Positions 20,955 through 31,269 of a stretch of DNA of 64,000 nt are shown here, one piece after another (positions within the stretch are counted from its first letter, which is position 1; every line of letters begins with the position of its first letter). The stretch is from Schizophyllum amplum (taxonomy: Eukaryota; Basidiomycota; Agaricomycetes; Agaricales; Schizophyllaceae): the NCBI GenBank assembly GCA_007026445.1, contig VDMD01000099.1:1-64000 (forward strand). The letters are read 5' to 3'. The translations under genes were made by a program, and so were the position numbers. The notes under the pieces are model-generated. The model saw only the letters and a list, made by a program, of their open reading frames with translations. It was not told the origin of the DNA and did no database searches.

Positions 20955-23900
20955 GCTGGGGAGCTCGTCAAAAAAGCGACACGAAGGCGCGGGGCGCTCG
21001 TGCCCTCTCGCCCGCGCGGGTCGTCTATCGCCTCCCCATCGCCTATCCTCTCCTCGTCCCGGCCCGGGCCGTCAAAAAAGCGACACGAAGGGGGAGGCGG
21101 CTCGTCCCAAAGAGCGACGAAGGGCGAGGATCGAGAGAATTCGGGGAGAGAAGGGCGAGGCGGGTCGTCTCAATGGGCGACGAAGGCGCGGGGGGCGATG
21201 GCGCGGGAGGGTCGTCTCAATTAGCCACGAAGGGGGAGCTCGTCTCAATGGACGACTCGAAGACACGGGGTCGTCCCCTCTCGCCCGCGCGGTCGTCCAG
21301 AAAGCGACTCGAAGACGCGGGGGGCTCGTCTCAGTGGGCGACGAAGGCGCGGGGGGCGGGCTCAAAAGCGACGAAGACGCGGGTCGTCCCCTCTCGCCCC
21401 CGCGCGGTCGTCCCCTCTCGCCCGCGCGGGTGGTCTCAATGGGCGACGAAGACGCGAGGATCTCGTCTCAATGGGCGACTCGAAGACGCGGGAGGCTCGT
21501 CTCAAAATCGACGAAGGGGGAGGCGGCTCGACCAAAACGCGGGGTCGTCCCAATGGGCGACTCGAAGACGCGGGGGCTCGTCTCAATGGGCGAACGCCGA
21601 AGAGACGCGGGGAGACTCGTCTCAAAAGCGACTCGAAGAGGGAGGCGGGGTCGTCAATGGGCGACGAAGGGGAGGCTCGCTCGTCCCAATGGACGACTCG
21701 AAGGGGGAGGCGGGTTCGTCGAGGCCGCTGGCGATGGCGCGGGTCGTCTCAATGGGCGATGAAGGGGTCGCCCCAAAAGCGACAAAGGGGAGGCGGGTCG
21801 TCTCAATGGGCGACGAAGACGCGGCTCGTCCCAAAAGCGACGAAGACGCGGGGCGCGGCTCGACCAAAACGCGGGGTCGTCCCCTCTCGCCCGCGCGGCT
21901 CGTCCCTTCTCGCACGCGCGGGTGGTCTCAATGGGCGACTCGAAGGGGGAGGCGGAAGGGGAGGGGAGGCGAAGAGAGAGACGCGGGAGGATCGAGAGAA
22001 TTCGGGGAGAGAAGGCGATGGGGAGGGGCTCGAGAGGCGGGTCGTCTCAATGGGCGACGCGGGACGCGGCTCGATCAAAACGCGGGGTCGTCCCAATTGG
22101 CGACGAAGGGGCGCTCGTCTCAATGGACGACTCGAAGACACGGGGTCGTCCCCTCTCGCCCCCGCGCGGTCGTCCCTTCTCGCCCGCGCGGGTGGTCTCA
22201 ATTAGTGACGAAGACGCGGGGGGCTCGTTGGCTCGCGGGCGAGAAGGGGCTCGTTGGCTCGTTGGCTCGGGGAGCTCGTCCCAATGGGCGACATGAAGGG
22301 GAGGCGGGTCGTCTCGATGGGCGACTCGAAGGGCGAGGCGACCGGGAGGCTGTTGGGGACGCGGCTCGTCTCAATGGGCGACTCGAAGGGGAGGGGACGG
22401 GGAGGCGGTGGAGGGCTCCAGAAAGCGACGAAGTCGCGGGAGGCTCGCTCGTCTCAATGGGCGACACGACAGGGGCGGGCTCGATCAAGTGGGCGACATG
22501 AAGGGGGAGCTCGTCGAGGCCGCTGGCGATGGCGCGGTGGAGGGACGAAGTCGCGGGGGGCGGTCGTCTCAATGGGCGACTCGAAGAGGGAGGCTCGCTC
22601 GTCTCAATGGGCGGGAGGATCGAGAGGCGAGAGGCAAGACGCGGGACGCGGGGTCGTCGAGGCCGCTGGCGATGGCGAGACGGGGGCTCGAGAGGCTCGA
22701 CATAGGAGGAGGCGAAACGGGTCTCGAGAGGCGAGGGCTGGGAGGGGGGGCTCGAGAGGAGGCTCGAAAGGTGACCGGGAGGCTCGAGGCTCGAGGAGCC
22801 CGTCGGCTCGTCGGCTCGAGGCTCGAGAGCAAGGAGGCGAGGCTCGAGGAGCCCGTCGGCTCGTCGGCTCGAGGCTCGAGGCTCGAGGCTCGGAGGCTCG
22901 AGGCTCGTTGGCTCGTTGGCTCGGCGAGACGGGGCTCGAGGCTCGGAGGTCTCGAGGGAGGCGAGTCGTTGGCTCGTTGGCTCGTCGGCTCGGTGAGGCT
23001 CGTTGGCTCGGCGAGACGGGGCTCGAGAGGCGGGGGCTCGGCTCGAGAGGCTCGAGGCTCGAGAGAGGCTCGCGAGGGCGAGGAGCCCGTCGGCTCGTCG
23101 GGCACGTTGGCTCGAGGAGCCCGTCGGCTCGAGACCGGGGAGGCTCGGAGGTCTCGAGAGGCTCGGAGGCCCGAGAGGCGACCGGGAGGCGACGGGGGGG
23201 GGGCTCGTCGAGGCCGCTGGCGATGGCGCGGTGGAGGGCGAAGAGAGGCGAGCTCGTCGAGGCCGCTGGCGACCGGGAGGGAGGGGCTCGGGCGAGAGGC
23301 TCGTCGGCCCGTTGGCTCGTTGGCTCGGCGAGAGGAAGGGGCTCGCGAGGCTCGCGGGCGAGAAGGGGCTCCAGGCTCGTCGGCTCGGCTCGTCGACTCG
23401 AGAGCTCGTTGGCTCGAGTGGGGCCCGAGGCGACCGGGCTCGCGGGCGAGAAGGGGCTCGAGAGGCGAGAGGAAGGGGCTCGTTGGCTCGGCGAGACGCG
23501 GCTCGGCTCGTCGGGCTCGAGGCGGAGGGCGAGACGGGGAGGGAGGCGAGGGGAGGCTCGAGAGGGAGAGGAGCCCGTCGGCTCGTCGGGCTCGTTGGCT
23601 CGGCGAGGGGCTCGAGGCTCGAGGAGACGGGGCTCGAGTGGGCTCGTTGGCTCGCGGCGAGTGGGCGAGACGGGGCTCGGAGATCTCGAGGAGCCCGTCG
23701 ACTCGTTGGCTCGTTGGCTCGTCGGGCTCGAGGCGAGGGGCTCGCGAGGGCGAGAAGGGGCTCGAGGCTCGAGGGAGGCTCGAGGGAGGCTCGTCGGCTC
23801 GAGGCGAGTCGGCTCGGCGAGAAGGGAGGGGGAGCGACGAGGGCTCGAGGCGAGGCGAGAGAGAGGTGAGAGGCGAAGAGAGGCGAGATGGAGGCGAGAG

Positions 23901-24340
23901 GCTGTTGGGGAGGGCGAGACGGGGCTCGAAGGCTCGCGGGCTCGAGAGAGGCGACGGAGGAGGCGACAGAGGAGACGGGGCTCGCAAGAGGAAGGGGCTC
24001 GAAAAGGGGGAGGAGGGCGACGGGGAGGCGAGACGGGGGCTCGTCGGGCTCGAGCGAGAGGCGAGTGGGGGAGGGCGAGGAGGCGAGTGGGGACGGGGGC
24101 GAGAGGCGAGGGCGGAGGGCGACACGAAGGGGAGGAGCCCGTTGGCTCGGCGAGACGGGTCTCGAGAGGCGAGGGAAGGGAGGGGAGTCGGGGGCTCGAG
24201 AGGCGAGGACGGGGGGGGGGGGGGGGGGGGGGGGCGCGAGTCGGCTCGCGGCGACGAGGGCGAGAAGAGGAGGCGAGAGAGGAGGCGAAGGGGAGCGAGC
24301 GAGGAGGGCGAGGGGGCGAGGGAGGAGGAGTGAGTGGCGA
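20955..24340 (+). repeat. Purine-biased satellite core
   Basis: Two repeat families. From 20955 to about 22620: interspersed units built from GTCGTCTCAATGGGCGACGA, CTCGAAGACGCGGGG and CCCTCTCGCCCGCGCGG. From about 22620 to 24200: short CTCGAGG/CTCGTCGG/CTCGTTGG words (GGCTCGTTGGCTCGTTGG, GAGGCTCGAGGCTCG). TA-poor composition keeps frames of 590-900 codons open simultaneously on both strands and in several registers, so none is taken as coding. Near the 3' end lies a 24-G run. Confidence 0.9.
24211..24234 (+). repeat. Homopolymer run of 24 G
   Basis: Uninterrupted G24 flanked by GCGAGGAC and CGCGAG. Such a run is prone to G-quadruplex formation, polymerase slippage and assembly error; its length should not be trusted to the base. 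Confidence 0.9.
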
Positions 24341-24354
24341 TGGACGCCACTACA

Positions 24355-27060
24355 GCTCAAGCATGGTCCCATACTCGAGCGTGGTCCCATACTCGAGCGT
24401 GGTCCCATACCCAAAGACGCTCCCAGTTGTACTAGTAAGTAGTAGGATTCACCGGCCGTACAGGCTACTCGCCGTCGTCGCTGGTGGATATATCGTCCTC
24501 GACGGCGGCTCTATCGTCCTCGAAGGCGGCTCTATCGCTCTCGACGGCGGCTCTATCGTCCTCGCCAGCGGCTCTATCGTCCTCGCCAGCGGCTCCAATC
24601 TATCGTCCTCGCCGGCGGCCCTATCGTTCTTGACGGCGGCTCAATGGTATTTGACGGCGGCTCAATGGTTCTCGACGGCGGCCCTATCGTTCCCTCGGGC
24701 GGCTCTATCGTCCTCGCCAGCGGCTCCAATATACCGTCCTCGCCGGCGACTTTATCGTCCTCGCTGGCGGCCCTATCGTCCTCGACGGCGGCCCTATTGT
24801 TCTCGCCGGCGGCTCCAGGCTCCAGCCTTCAAGTTCGTCCTTGACGGTGGCTCCCTCATCCTCGACATTGGCGCCCTCATGCTCGACAATGGCATGCTGC
24901 CACCCTCAGCCTCGACGATGGCATCCTCATCTTCGACGATAGAACGCTGCCCTCATCCTTGACGATGGCGTCCCCATCATCGACCTCATGCACGACAATG
25001 CTGCCCTCATCATCCTCGACAATGCCTCCCTCATCATCGTCCTCGACGGTAGCGCCCTCATCATCATCGGGCGATGGCGTGCTGCTCCCATTCTCGGTGA
25101 CAATGACGCCCCCATCATCAAAAATGGCACCCTCATCCTCTAGATTGGCACCCGCATCATCAACGATGGTAGCTGCCCTCATCATCAACATCAGCGCCCT
25201 CAGCCTCGGCAACGATGCGGCCCTCATCCTCGACATCGACGATGGGGCCCCTCTCCTCGACATCGGCGCCTTCATCGACGACGCCTTTCTTATCATTGAC
25301 GATGGCATGCCCTCATCATCCTCGACGATGGTATGCTCTCATCTTTGACGATGGCACCATTGTCCTCGACATCGGCACCCTCATGCTGGACGAGGCCGCC
25401 CTCATCCTCGGCGATGCTGCTCTCATCATCGACGATGCCGCCCTCATCTTCGACGATGGCATGCTCTCATGCTCGACGACGGCGTCCCCATCCTCGACGA
25501 GGCCACCCTCATCCTCGACGATGACGCCCTCGTCATCGACATTGGCACGCTGCCCTCATCGTCAACGACGATGCCGCCCTCATCATCGACGATAGCGCGC
25601 CCTCATCATCGACGAGGCTGCCCTCATCATCCTCGACATTGGCACCATCGTCATAGACGACAATGGCGCCCTCATCATCCTCGACATTGGCGTCCCCATC
25701 TTCGACGAGGCCGCCCTCATCATCGACGATAGCGCGGCCTCATCATCAACGATGGCGTCCTCATGCTCGACAATAGTGCCCCCCGCATCATCAACGATGG
25801 TAGCTGCCCTCATCCTCGACAATGGCATGCTGCCTCCCTCATGCTCGACATCGATGCCTTTCTCATTAACAACGCTGTTGCCCTCATCTTCGACGATAGC
25901 GTCCCCATCATCAACGAGGCCTCCCGCATCATCGACGATGACGCCCTCGTCCTCGACAATGGCGCGATGGCATGCCCTCATCATCGACGAGGCCTTCCTC
26001 ATCATCGACGATGACGCCCTCGTCCTCGACAATGGCGCCCTCATCGTCAATGACGGCGCCCTCATGCTGGACGATGGCATGCTGCCCTCATCATCATACT
26101 CTGCCCTCATCTTCAACGATGGCATGCCCTCATCATCATCGGGCGATGCCTCCCTCATCCTCGACATTGGCGCCCTCCTCATTGACAACGCTGCTGCCCT
26201 CGTCCTCGATAGCGCAGCCTCTCTTCGACGATAGAACGCTGCTCCCATTCTTGGTGACAATGGCGCCCTCATCCTCGACATCGGCGCCCTCATCATGCTC
26301 GACGAGGCCGTCCTCATCATCGACGAGGCCACCCTCATGCTCGACATCGGTGCCCTCATACTCGACCTTGGCGCCTACATCGTCCTCGACGAGGCCTTCC
26401 TCATCGTCATAGACGAGGCCGCCTCCATCATCGACGATAGTGGCCTCATCATCTTTGACAATGGCGCCCTCATCATCATCAGCGATGCTGCCCTCGTCCT
26501 CAACAATGACGCCCTCGTCCTCAACAGCTTTGCCCTCATCCCCGACCTTGATGTCCTCATCCTCGACGATAGCGCGGCCTCTCTTCGACGATGGCGCCCT
26601 CATACTCGACATCGATGCCGCCCTCCTCATACTCGACGACGAGGCTTCTCATCATCGACATTGGCGCCCTCATCATCGACAGCTTTGCCCTCATCATCCT
26701 CGACAATAGAACGCTGCCCTCAGCCTCGACGAGGCCGCCCTCATCATTGACGATGGCGTCCTCATCATAGACGACGATGGCGCCTTTCTCATCAGCGACG
26801 ATGGCATGCCCGCATCATCGACCTCATGCACGACAATGCTGCCCTCATCATCGGCGATGACGCCCCCAATATCGACAATGGCTCCCTCATCATCGACGAT
26901 GCTGCTCTCATCGCCCTCGACAATGCCTCCCTCATCATCCTCGGCGAGGCCTCCCGCATCCTCGGCGATGGCATGCTCTCATCATCGACCTTGGCGCCTA
27001 CATCATCGACAACGATTCTGCCTCCCTCATCATTGACAGCGACGGCAACACCTTCCTGGC
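24355..27060. repeat. GAC/GAT/CTC-rich satellite, 2.7 kb
   Basis: 24355-24420: three copies of CCATACTCGAGCGTGGTC. 24480-24835: GGCGGCTCTATCGTCCTCG with variants. 24840-27060: a long degenerate array of CCCTCATCATCGACGATGGC and CCTCGACATTGGCGC words, mainly 3-bp periodic. It translates in every frame as low-complexity peptide (ILDDGALII or SSSTMAPSSS on plus, MMRAASSM on minus). Confidence 0.9.
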
Positions 27061-27119
27061 TTGCGCTCACATCTTCCCGGCTTGCGCTCACATCTTCCTG
27101 GTTTGCGTTAGTGTTACAG

Positions 27120-27560
27120 ATGACCGACAGCATTGTCACGGTCGACGACCAACCGCGTGTCCACAGACGACCGACCCCACGTCCACAGTTGTCGACCAAC
27201 CCCACGTCCACAGTTGTCGACCGACCGCGCATCCTCAGACGACCTACCGCGCGTCCAGAGTCGACGACCAACCGCGTGTCCACAGACGACCGACAGCGCG
27301 TCCAGAGTCGACGACCAACCGCGCGTCCACAGACTCCCGACCGCACGTCCACAGCTGTCGACCTACCGCACGTCCACAGCTGTCGACCAACCGCGCGTCC
27401 AGAGTCGACGACCAACCGCGCGTCCACAGTCGACCGACAGCGCGTCCACCGACAGCGCATCCATAGCTGTCGGCCGACCCCACGTCCACGGTTGACCGAC
27501 AGCATGGTCACAGTCGACGACCGACAGCACGTCCACAGTTGTCGACCGACCAACGCATCC
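27120..27560. repeat. GTCCACAG/TCGACGACC array
   Basis: About 20 imperfect units of GTCCACAGTCGACGACCGAC and close variants (GTCGACCAACCGCGCGTCC). Confidence 0.85.
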
Positions 27561-27639
27561 ACCGCCTCTTGCCCGATAGCACGCTTCCACCACCGACTTC
27601 GTACTTCAACGTTCGCGATAATGTATTAAGATACGGCAC

Positions 27640-28110
27640 CTTGCAATTTGAGGTAGACAACGTTGCAGAAGTGGTAGACGACCTTGCCAGGAGAGGTAGA
27701 CAACGTTGCAGGAGTAGCTATGAACTCGCAGGAGTAGCTATGGACCTTGCACGAGTAGTAGACGACGTGCGCGAGTAGTAGACGACGTGCACGGGTACTA
27801 GCAAACTTGCAGGAGAGGTAGACGATCTTGCAGGAGTAGTAGACGACCTTGCAGGGGCAGTGGTAAGCTTGCAGGAGTAGCTATGAACTTGCACGAATAG
27901 TCATACACTTGCAGGAGTAGCTATGAACTTGCAGGAGTGATAGTGAACTTGCAGGAGTAGCTGTGAACTTGCAGGAGTAGTTATGGACTTGCAAATGATG
28001 TACGAGTAACCAGTAGCTCGCGTATGTAAAGAGACGGCTCGCGTATGTAAAGAGACGGCTCGCGTATGTAAAGAGACGGCTCGCGTATGTAAAGAGACGT
28101 GATTTCAGAT
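27640..28110. repeat. TTGCAGGAGTAG array and 21-bp array
   Basis: 27650-28000: CTTGCAGGAGTAGCTATGAA with variants, including GTAGTAGACGACGTGCACG. 28015-28100: four nearly perfect 21-bp copies of GCTCGCGTATGTAAAGAGAC. Confidence 0.85.
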
Positions 28111-28189
28111 ACGAGTGAATCAGAAAAATGGACGATTGAATAAGAGAAATGGGCGAATGTGTAGAATGCTGTATTCTACGATGAATGAG

Positions 28190-28760
28190 GAGATAATTGT
28201 ATCTACGATGAATTGTGGGTCAATTGTATCTACAATGAATTGTGGTCGGGGAGAATGGGGTCTGCATGCGTACGGAGCAGGGGCCTGGCCGAAAGCGAAG
28301 ACAGCATGTTCATGATGAGGGTGGGAATGGGATCATGATGAGGGTGGGGAGGGATTCATGATGAGGGTGGGGAGGGATTCATGATGAGGGTGGGGAGGGA
28401 TTCATGATGAGGGTGGGGATGGAGTTGGATAGCTAGGAGACCAGGAGCTATGTATGGGATGAGGCGATTGGAGATGGTGATGGGGCGATGGGCGATGGGC
28501 GATGGGCGGTGGCGACGAGGCGATGGGCGATGGCGACGAGGCGACGGGCGGTGGCGATGAGGCGATGGGGGATGGCGACGAGGGACGTATGGTGATGTAA
28601 AAGAAGGACGTATGGTGATGTAGAAGAAGGACGAGGCGGTCGAATAGTGATGGGTAGGAAGGGTCAATCCTGCAGAGAACCAGCGTCAGGGTACATCCTG
28701 CAGAGAACCAGCGTCAGGGTACATCCTGCAGAGAACCAGCGTCAGTAGGTACTCATTCGC
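28190..28760. repeat. Short tandem arrays left of the hydrolase gene
   Basis: TTGTATCTACGATGAATTGT twice (28196-28240); a 24-bp unit, TCATGATGAGGGTGGGGAGG, four times (28310-28420); GGCGATGGGCGATGG variants (28470-28580); GACGTATGGTGATGTA twice (28583-28622); and a 28-bp unit with CATCCTGCAGAGAACCAGCG three times (28665-28745). Confidence 0.85.
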
Positions 28761-28894
28761 GCAACCACGGTGCATAGGTATCGCGCACCGTCATCCGGAT
28801 CTGTCCAGGGCGGCGCTACCACGTATCCGACGCAACCACATATCCCGCGCGAACATCTCTCCCGCGCGATCGGACAGCCGCCGTCACCTATCCC

Positions 28895-28996
28895 GGTATC
28901 CGCGAAAGGCGTCACCTATCCCGGTATCCACGAAAGTCGTCACCTATCCCGGTATCCACGAAAGTCGTCACCTATCCCGGTATCCGCGAAAAGTCG
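28895..28996. repeat. 28-bp tandem array at the 3' end of the hydrolase gene
   Basis: Four copies of a 28-bp unit containing CACCTATCCCGGTATCCACG, ending against the stop codon of the minus-strand gene. The last copy overlaps the final codons, so the array is in its 3' UTR. Confidence 0.8.
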
Positions 28997-29569
28997 TCAC
29001 CTATCCGTAAAGATCGCCTCCAAATCCTCCATCTCAAACACCGACACCCCAATCTCCTCCAGCTCGCTCTCCACCTGCGCCTCCAACCGGCCCGCCTCCA
29101 GCACGCCGCCCCCATACAACGCCTCCGGCCGATCATACGCCGCATGCGCCCCATGCACCAAAATCACCTCATTCCCCCTCGCCACCGCCGCCCGACACGT
29201 CGCCGCCACCGCATAATCGCTCAACAAGCCCGCCACAACCAGCTCCGCGCGCGCAGGCACCAAGGCACCGAGCGGCGTCCCCGCGAACGCGTTGTTCTTC
29301 GCCTTGTCGAGCACGTGCTCGCCGGGGGCGGGTTCGAGGACGAGCGCGTGGCCGGGGGTGCCGGGGGCGTCGGGCTCGTTGGCGTCGCCGGAGTTGCGGA
29401 CGTGGATGATGAGGGGGGGCGGGGTGGCGGTGCGGGCGGCGGCGAGCATGCGGGTGAGGTTGGCGAGGACGGTGGGTGCGGAGGGGACGCCGGTGGGCGG
29501 GGGGGCGAGGAGGGCGGCTTGGGCGTCGAGGAGGAGGAGCACGCGGTGCGGCTCGGAGCGGGGTTGCAT
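28997..29569 (-). CDS. Isochorismatase-like hydrolase, catalytic Cys replaced
   Basis: A single-exon 190-residue protein with the isochorismatase/cysteine-hydrolase fold: first strand VLLLLDAQ with the family Asp at 15, IIHVRNSGDANEPD around 55-67, DKAKNNAFAGTPL with the family Lys at 89, and LVVAGLLSDYAVAATCRAA, then VARGNEVILVHGAHAAYD. Family members usually read 'G.xSdyCV.aT' at the nucleophile; here the codon is GCG (Ala120), and the nearest Cys is 125. Active members hydrolyse vinyl-ether or amide bonds (isochorismate, nicotinamide, streptothricin); this one may be inactive or a pseudoenzyme. Start ATG chosen because it precedes the first strand. TATA about 290 bases upstream. Length normal for the family. 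Confidence 0.85.
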   Translation of the reverse strand: MQPRSEPHRVLLLLDAQAALLAPPPTGVPSAPTVLANLTRMLAAARTATPPPLIIHVRNSGDANEPDAPGTPGHALVLEPAPGEHVLDKAKNNAFAGTPLGALVPARAELVVAGLLSDYAVAATCRAAVARGNEVILVHGAHAAYDRPEALYGGGVLEAGRLEAQVESELEEIGVSVFEMEDLEAIFTDR

Positions 29570-29854
29570 GGTGGGGATGGAGTCACAGGAAACGATGGGA
29601 GGGGTGCACAGCAGAGCGCTCCGTGTTCGTGTATGACGGTGCGAGGGGGTCGAACGGATGTCGGGCGACTAAACCAGAAAACGACGATCGAGGGAAGAGG
29701 GAAGGTGGGCCGTGAGGCAGACCTGTCGATCGCTCTGGAAGACCTGTCGATCGCACTGGACGATCGGGCGAGGTCGGGCGGGCGCGCCTCGAGGCGGCGT
29801 GAAGGGGAGGCGGGAGGCAGCGGCAAGCAGCAAGTCAGGACGCAGGCGGTATTA

Positions 29855-29861
29855 CTATATA
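29855..29861 (-). promoter_or_regulatory. TATA box of the isochorismatase-like gene
   Basis: Minus strand CTTATATAGTAATACC. It leaves a leader of about 260 bases before the ATG at 29569, so a further upstream exon cannot be excluded. Confidence 0.45.
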
Positions 29862-30229
29862 AGCGCCGCATGCCATATATACATCAGCGGAGAATCAACC
29901 AGCCATCAGCACGTGTTCTGCGTGGGCGCACGCGGATTGGCGGGCCTCGAGCGCGTGGCGGAGACCCACGCGTCAAGCGCGGGAGGCGAGGACTCTGTGC
30001 TCACGCTTCGGGATGCGGAGAGCAGAATTCGGGGATCTCCAACACGTATCGATGGTAGCGGATTGCCTCAGATCGTAGACGGCGTATGAAGAGTGTAGTC
30101 ATAACGCAAGAGGTGATCCAGGAAAATGGAGGGGAGGTGCGGAAGGGCACTGCCGAGTTGAAGGCAGCGGGCACCGCCAAGTTGAAGGCAGCGGGTGGCA
30201 AGGCCAAAAAACAACGGCTTTGAAAACTA

Positions 30230-31250
30230 AGAACCCGAGACGGGATTCGAACCCGCAACCTCCGCCTACAGATGCGGTACCGGAAAGCGACGTCATAACC
30301 ATTAGACAACTCGGGCGGTAGCAGTGGATCAGTAAGGAGGAGCCATACTACATTAGAGGAACGAGGGATGGACGGAGTAGGAGAGAGAGGATGGTAAACC
30401 AGGATGCGCAGGGAATGATGTGGGGAGGGGAATGGAGGTTGACGGGACACGACAAGAGTGTGCGGGACACGACAAAAGTGACGGCGACCGCGCGATGATC
30501 ATGCACGGGGGCGATGATCATGCGCGGGGGTGACGAGCGGGAAGGGGAGACGGCGACGATATCGATGAGGGCAGTAACGCGCGCGTGATGGCGGGAGGCA
30601 ACAGGCGGGTGCGCGACGTGGGAGCCCGCGTGATGTGTGATCGGCCGTCGACGCGTCCTTGTCTGTGACCGCCATGTCCGCCGACGTCATCCATCCATCG
30701 ACGCCCCTCTATGCGCCGTCTTTCACCTGCACACAGGTGCTACCCTACGATACGCACTCGTCTCCCGCAACGCATACATGCACTCTCGATCTCGCGCCCC
30801 GCCCTCCTCCCTCAGCAAGCCCCGCTCTTCAAGTGAACGCTCCCTTCTCTACTCTCAACGCTCACAATCTTCCCTCTCCTCACCTGTGCCCGTCCTTCAC
30901 GCCACCTGTGACCAGTGCGCGTCCTCACGCCACCCGCGCACTTCCTGCACACCACCCGCGCACTTCCTTCACACCACCCGCGCACTTCCTTCACGCCACC
31001 CTGCAAACAGCACCCTGCACCCAACGCGTGCGACACGCGCCCTCCTTCCCCACAATCACGGCCCCTCCCCCAATCACCACCCCTTCCTTCACCCTCCCCT
31101 CCGCCCTCGCCCCCCCCTCGCCCTCTCTCGCCCTCCTCCCTCCTCCCTCCTCCCTTATCCTCGCCCTCCCCCTCATCCTCCCCCTCATCCTCATCCTCGC
31201 CCTCCCCCTCATCCTCCCCCTCATCCTCGCCTTCCCCCCCCCCTCCTCCC
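30230..31250. repeat. Right arm of the tRNA-bearing inverted repeat
   Basis: Reverse-complement partner of 19270-20170 (landmarks given there). Ends leftward at the tRNA-Arg. It contains small local repeats of its own, such as CACCCGCGCACTTCCT (30940-30990), and grades rightward into pyrimidine-rich CCCTCATCCTC words (31080-31265). Confidence 0.7.
30232..30316 (-). tRNA. tRNA-Arg(CCG), 12-nt intron, second copy
   Basis: The mature sequence is identical to the copy at 20071-20155. Only the intron differs (TACCGCATCTGT instead of TGCCCCATCTGC). Same acceptor (GCCCGAG/CTCGGGT), anticodon stem and B box. Downstream on the minus strand are TTTT and a T6 run near 30207-30215. It points left into the repeat core, so the two copies are convergent. 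Confidence 0.85.
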
Positions 31251-31269
31251 TCCTCGCCCTCCCCCGCCT

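Noticed and set aside
20107..24962. Frames of 550-900 codons on both strands
   Set aside because: Stop-poor repeat composition explains them; they overlap each other head to head.
28015..28100. Regular 21-bp repeats as a CRISPR array
   Set aside because: No spacers between units, eukaryotic context, no cas genes.
29144..30058. 304-codon plus-strand frame opposite the isochorismatase-like gene
   Set aside because: Antisense shadow of a gene with recognisable family motifs.
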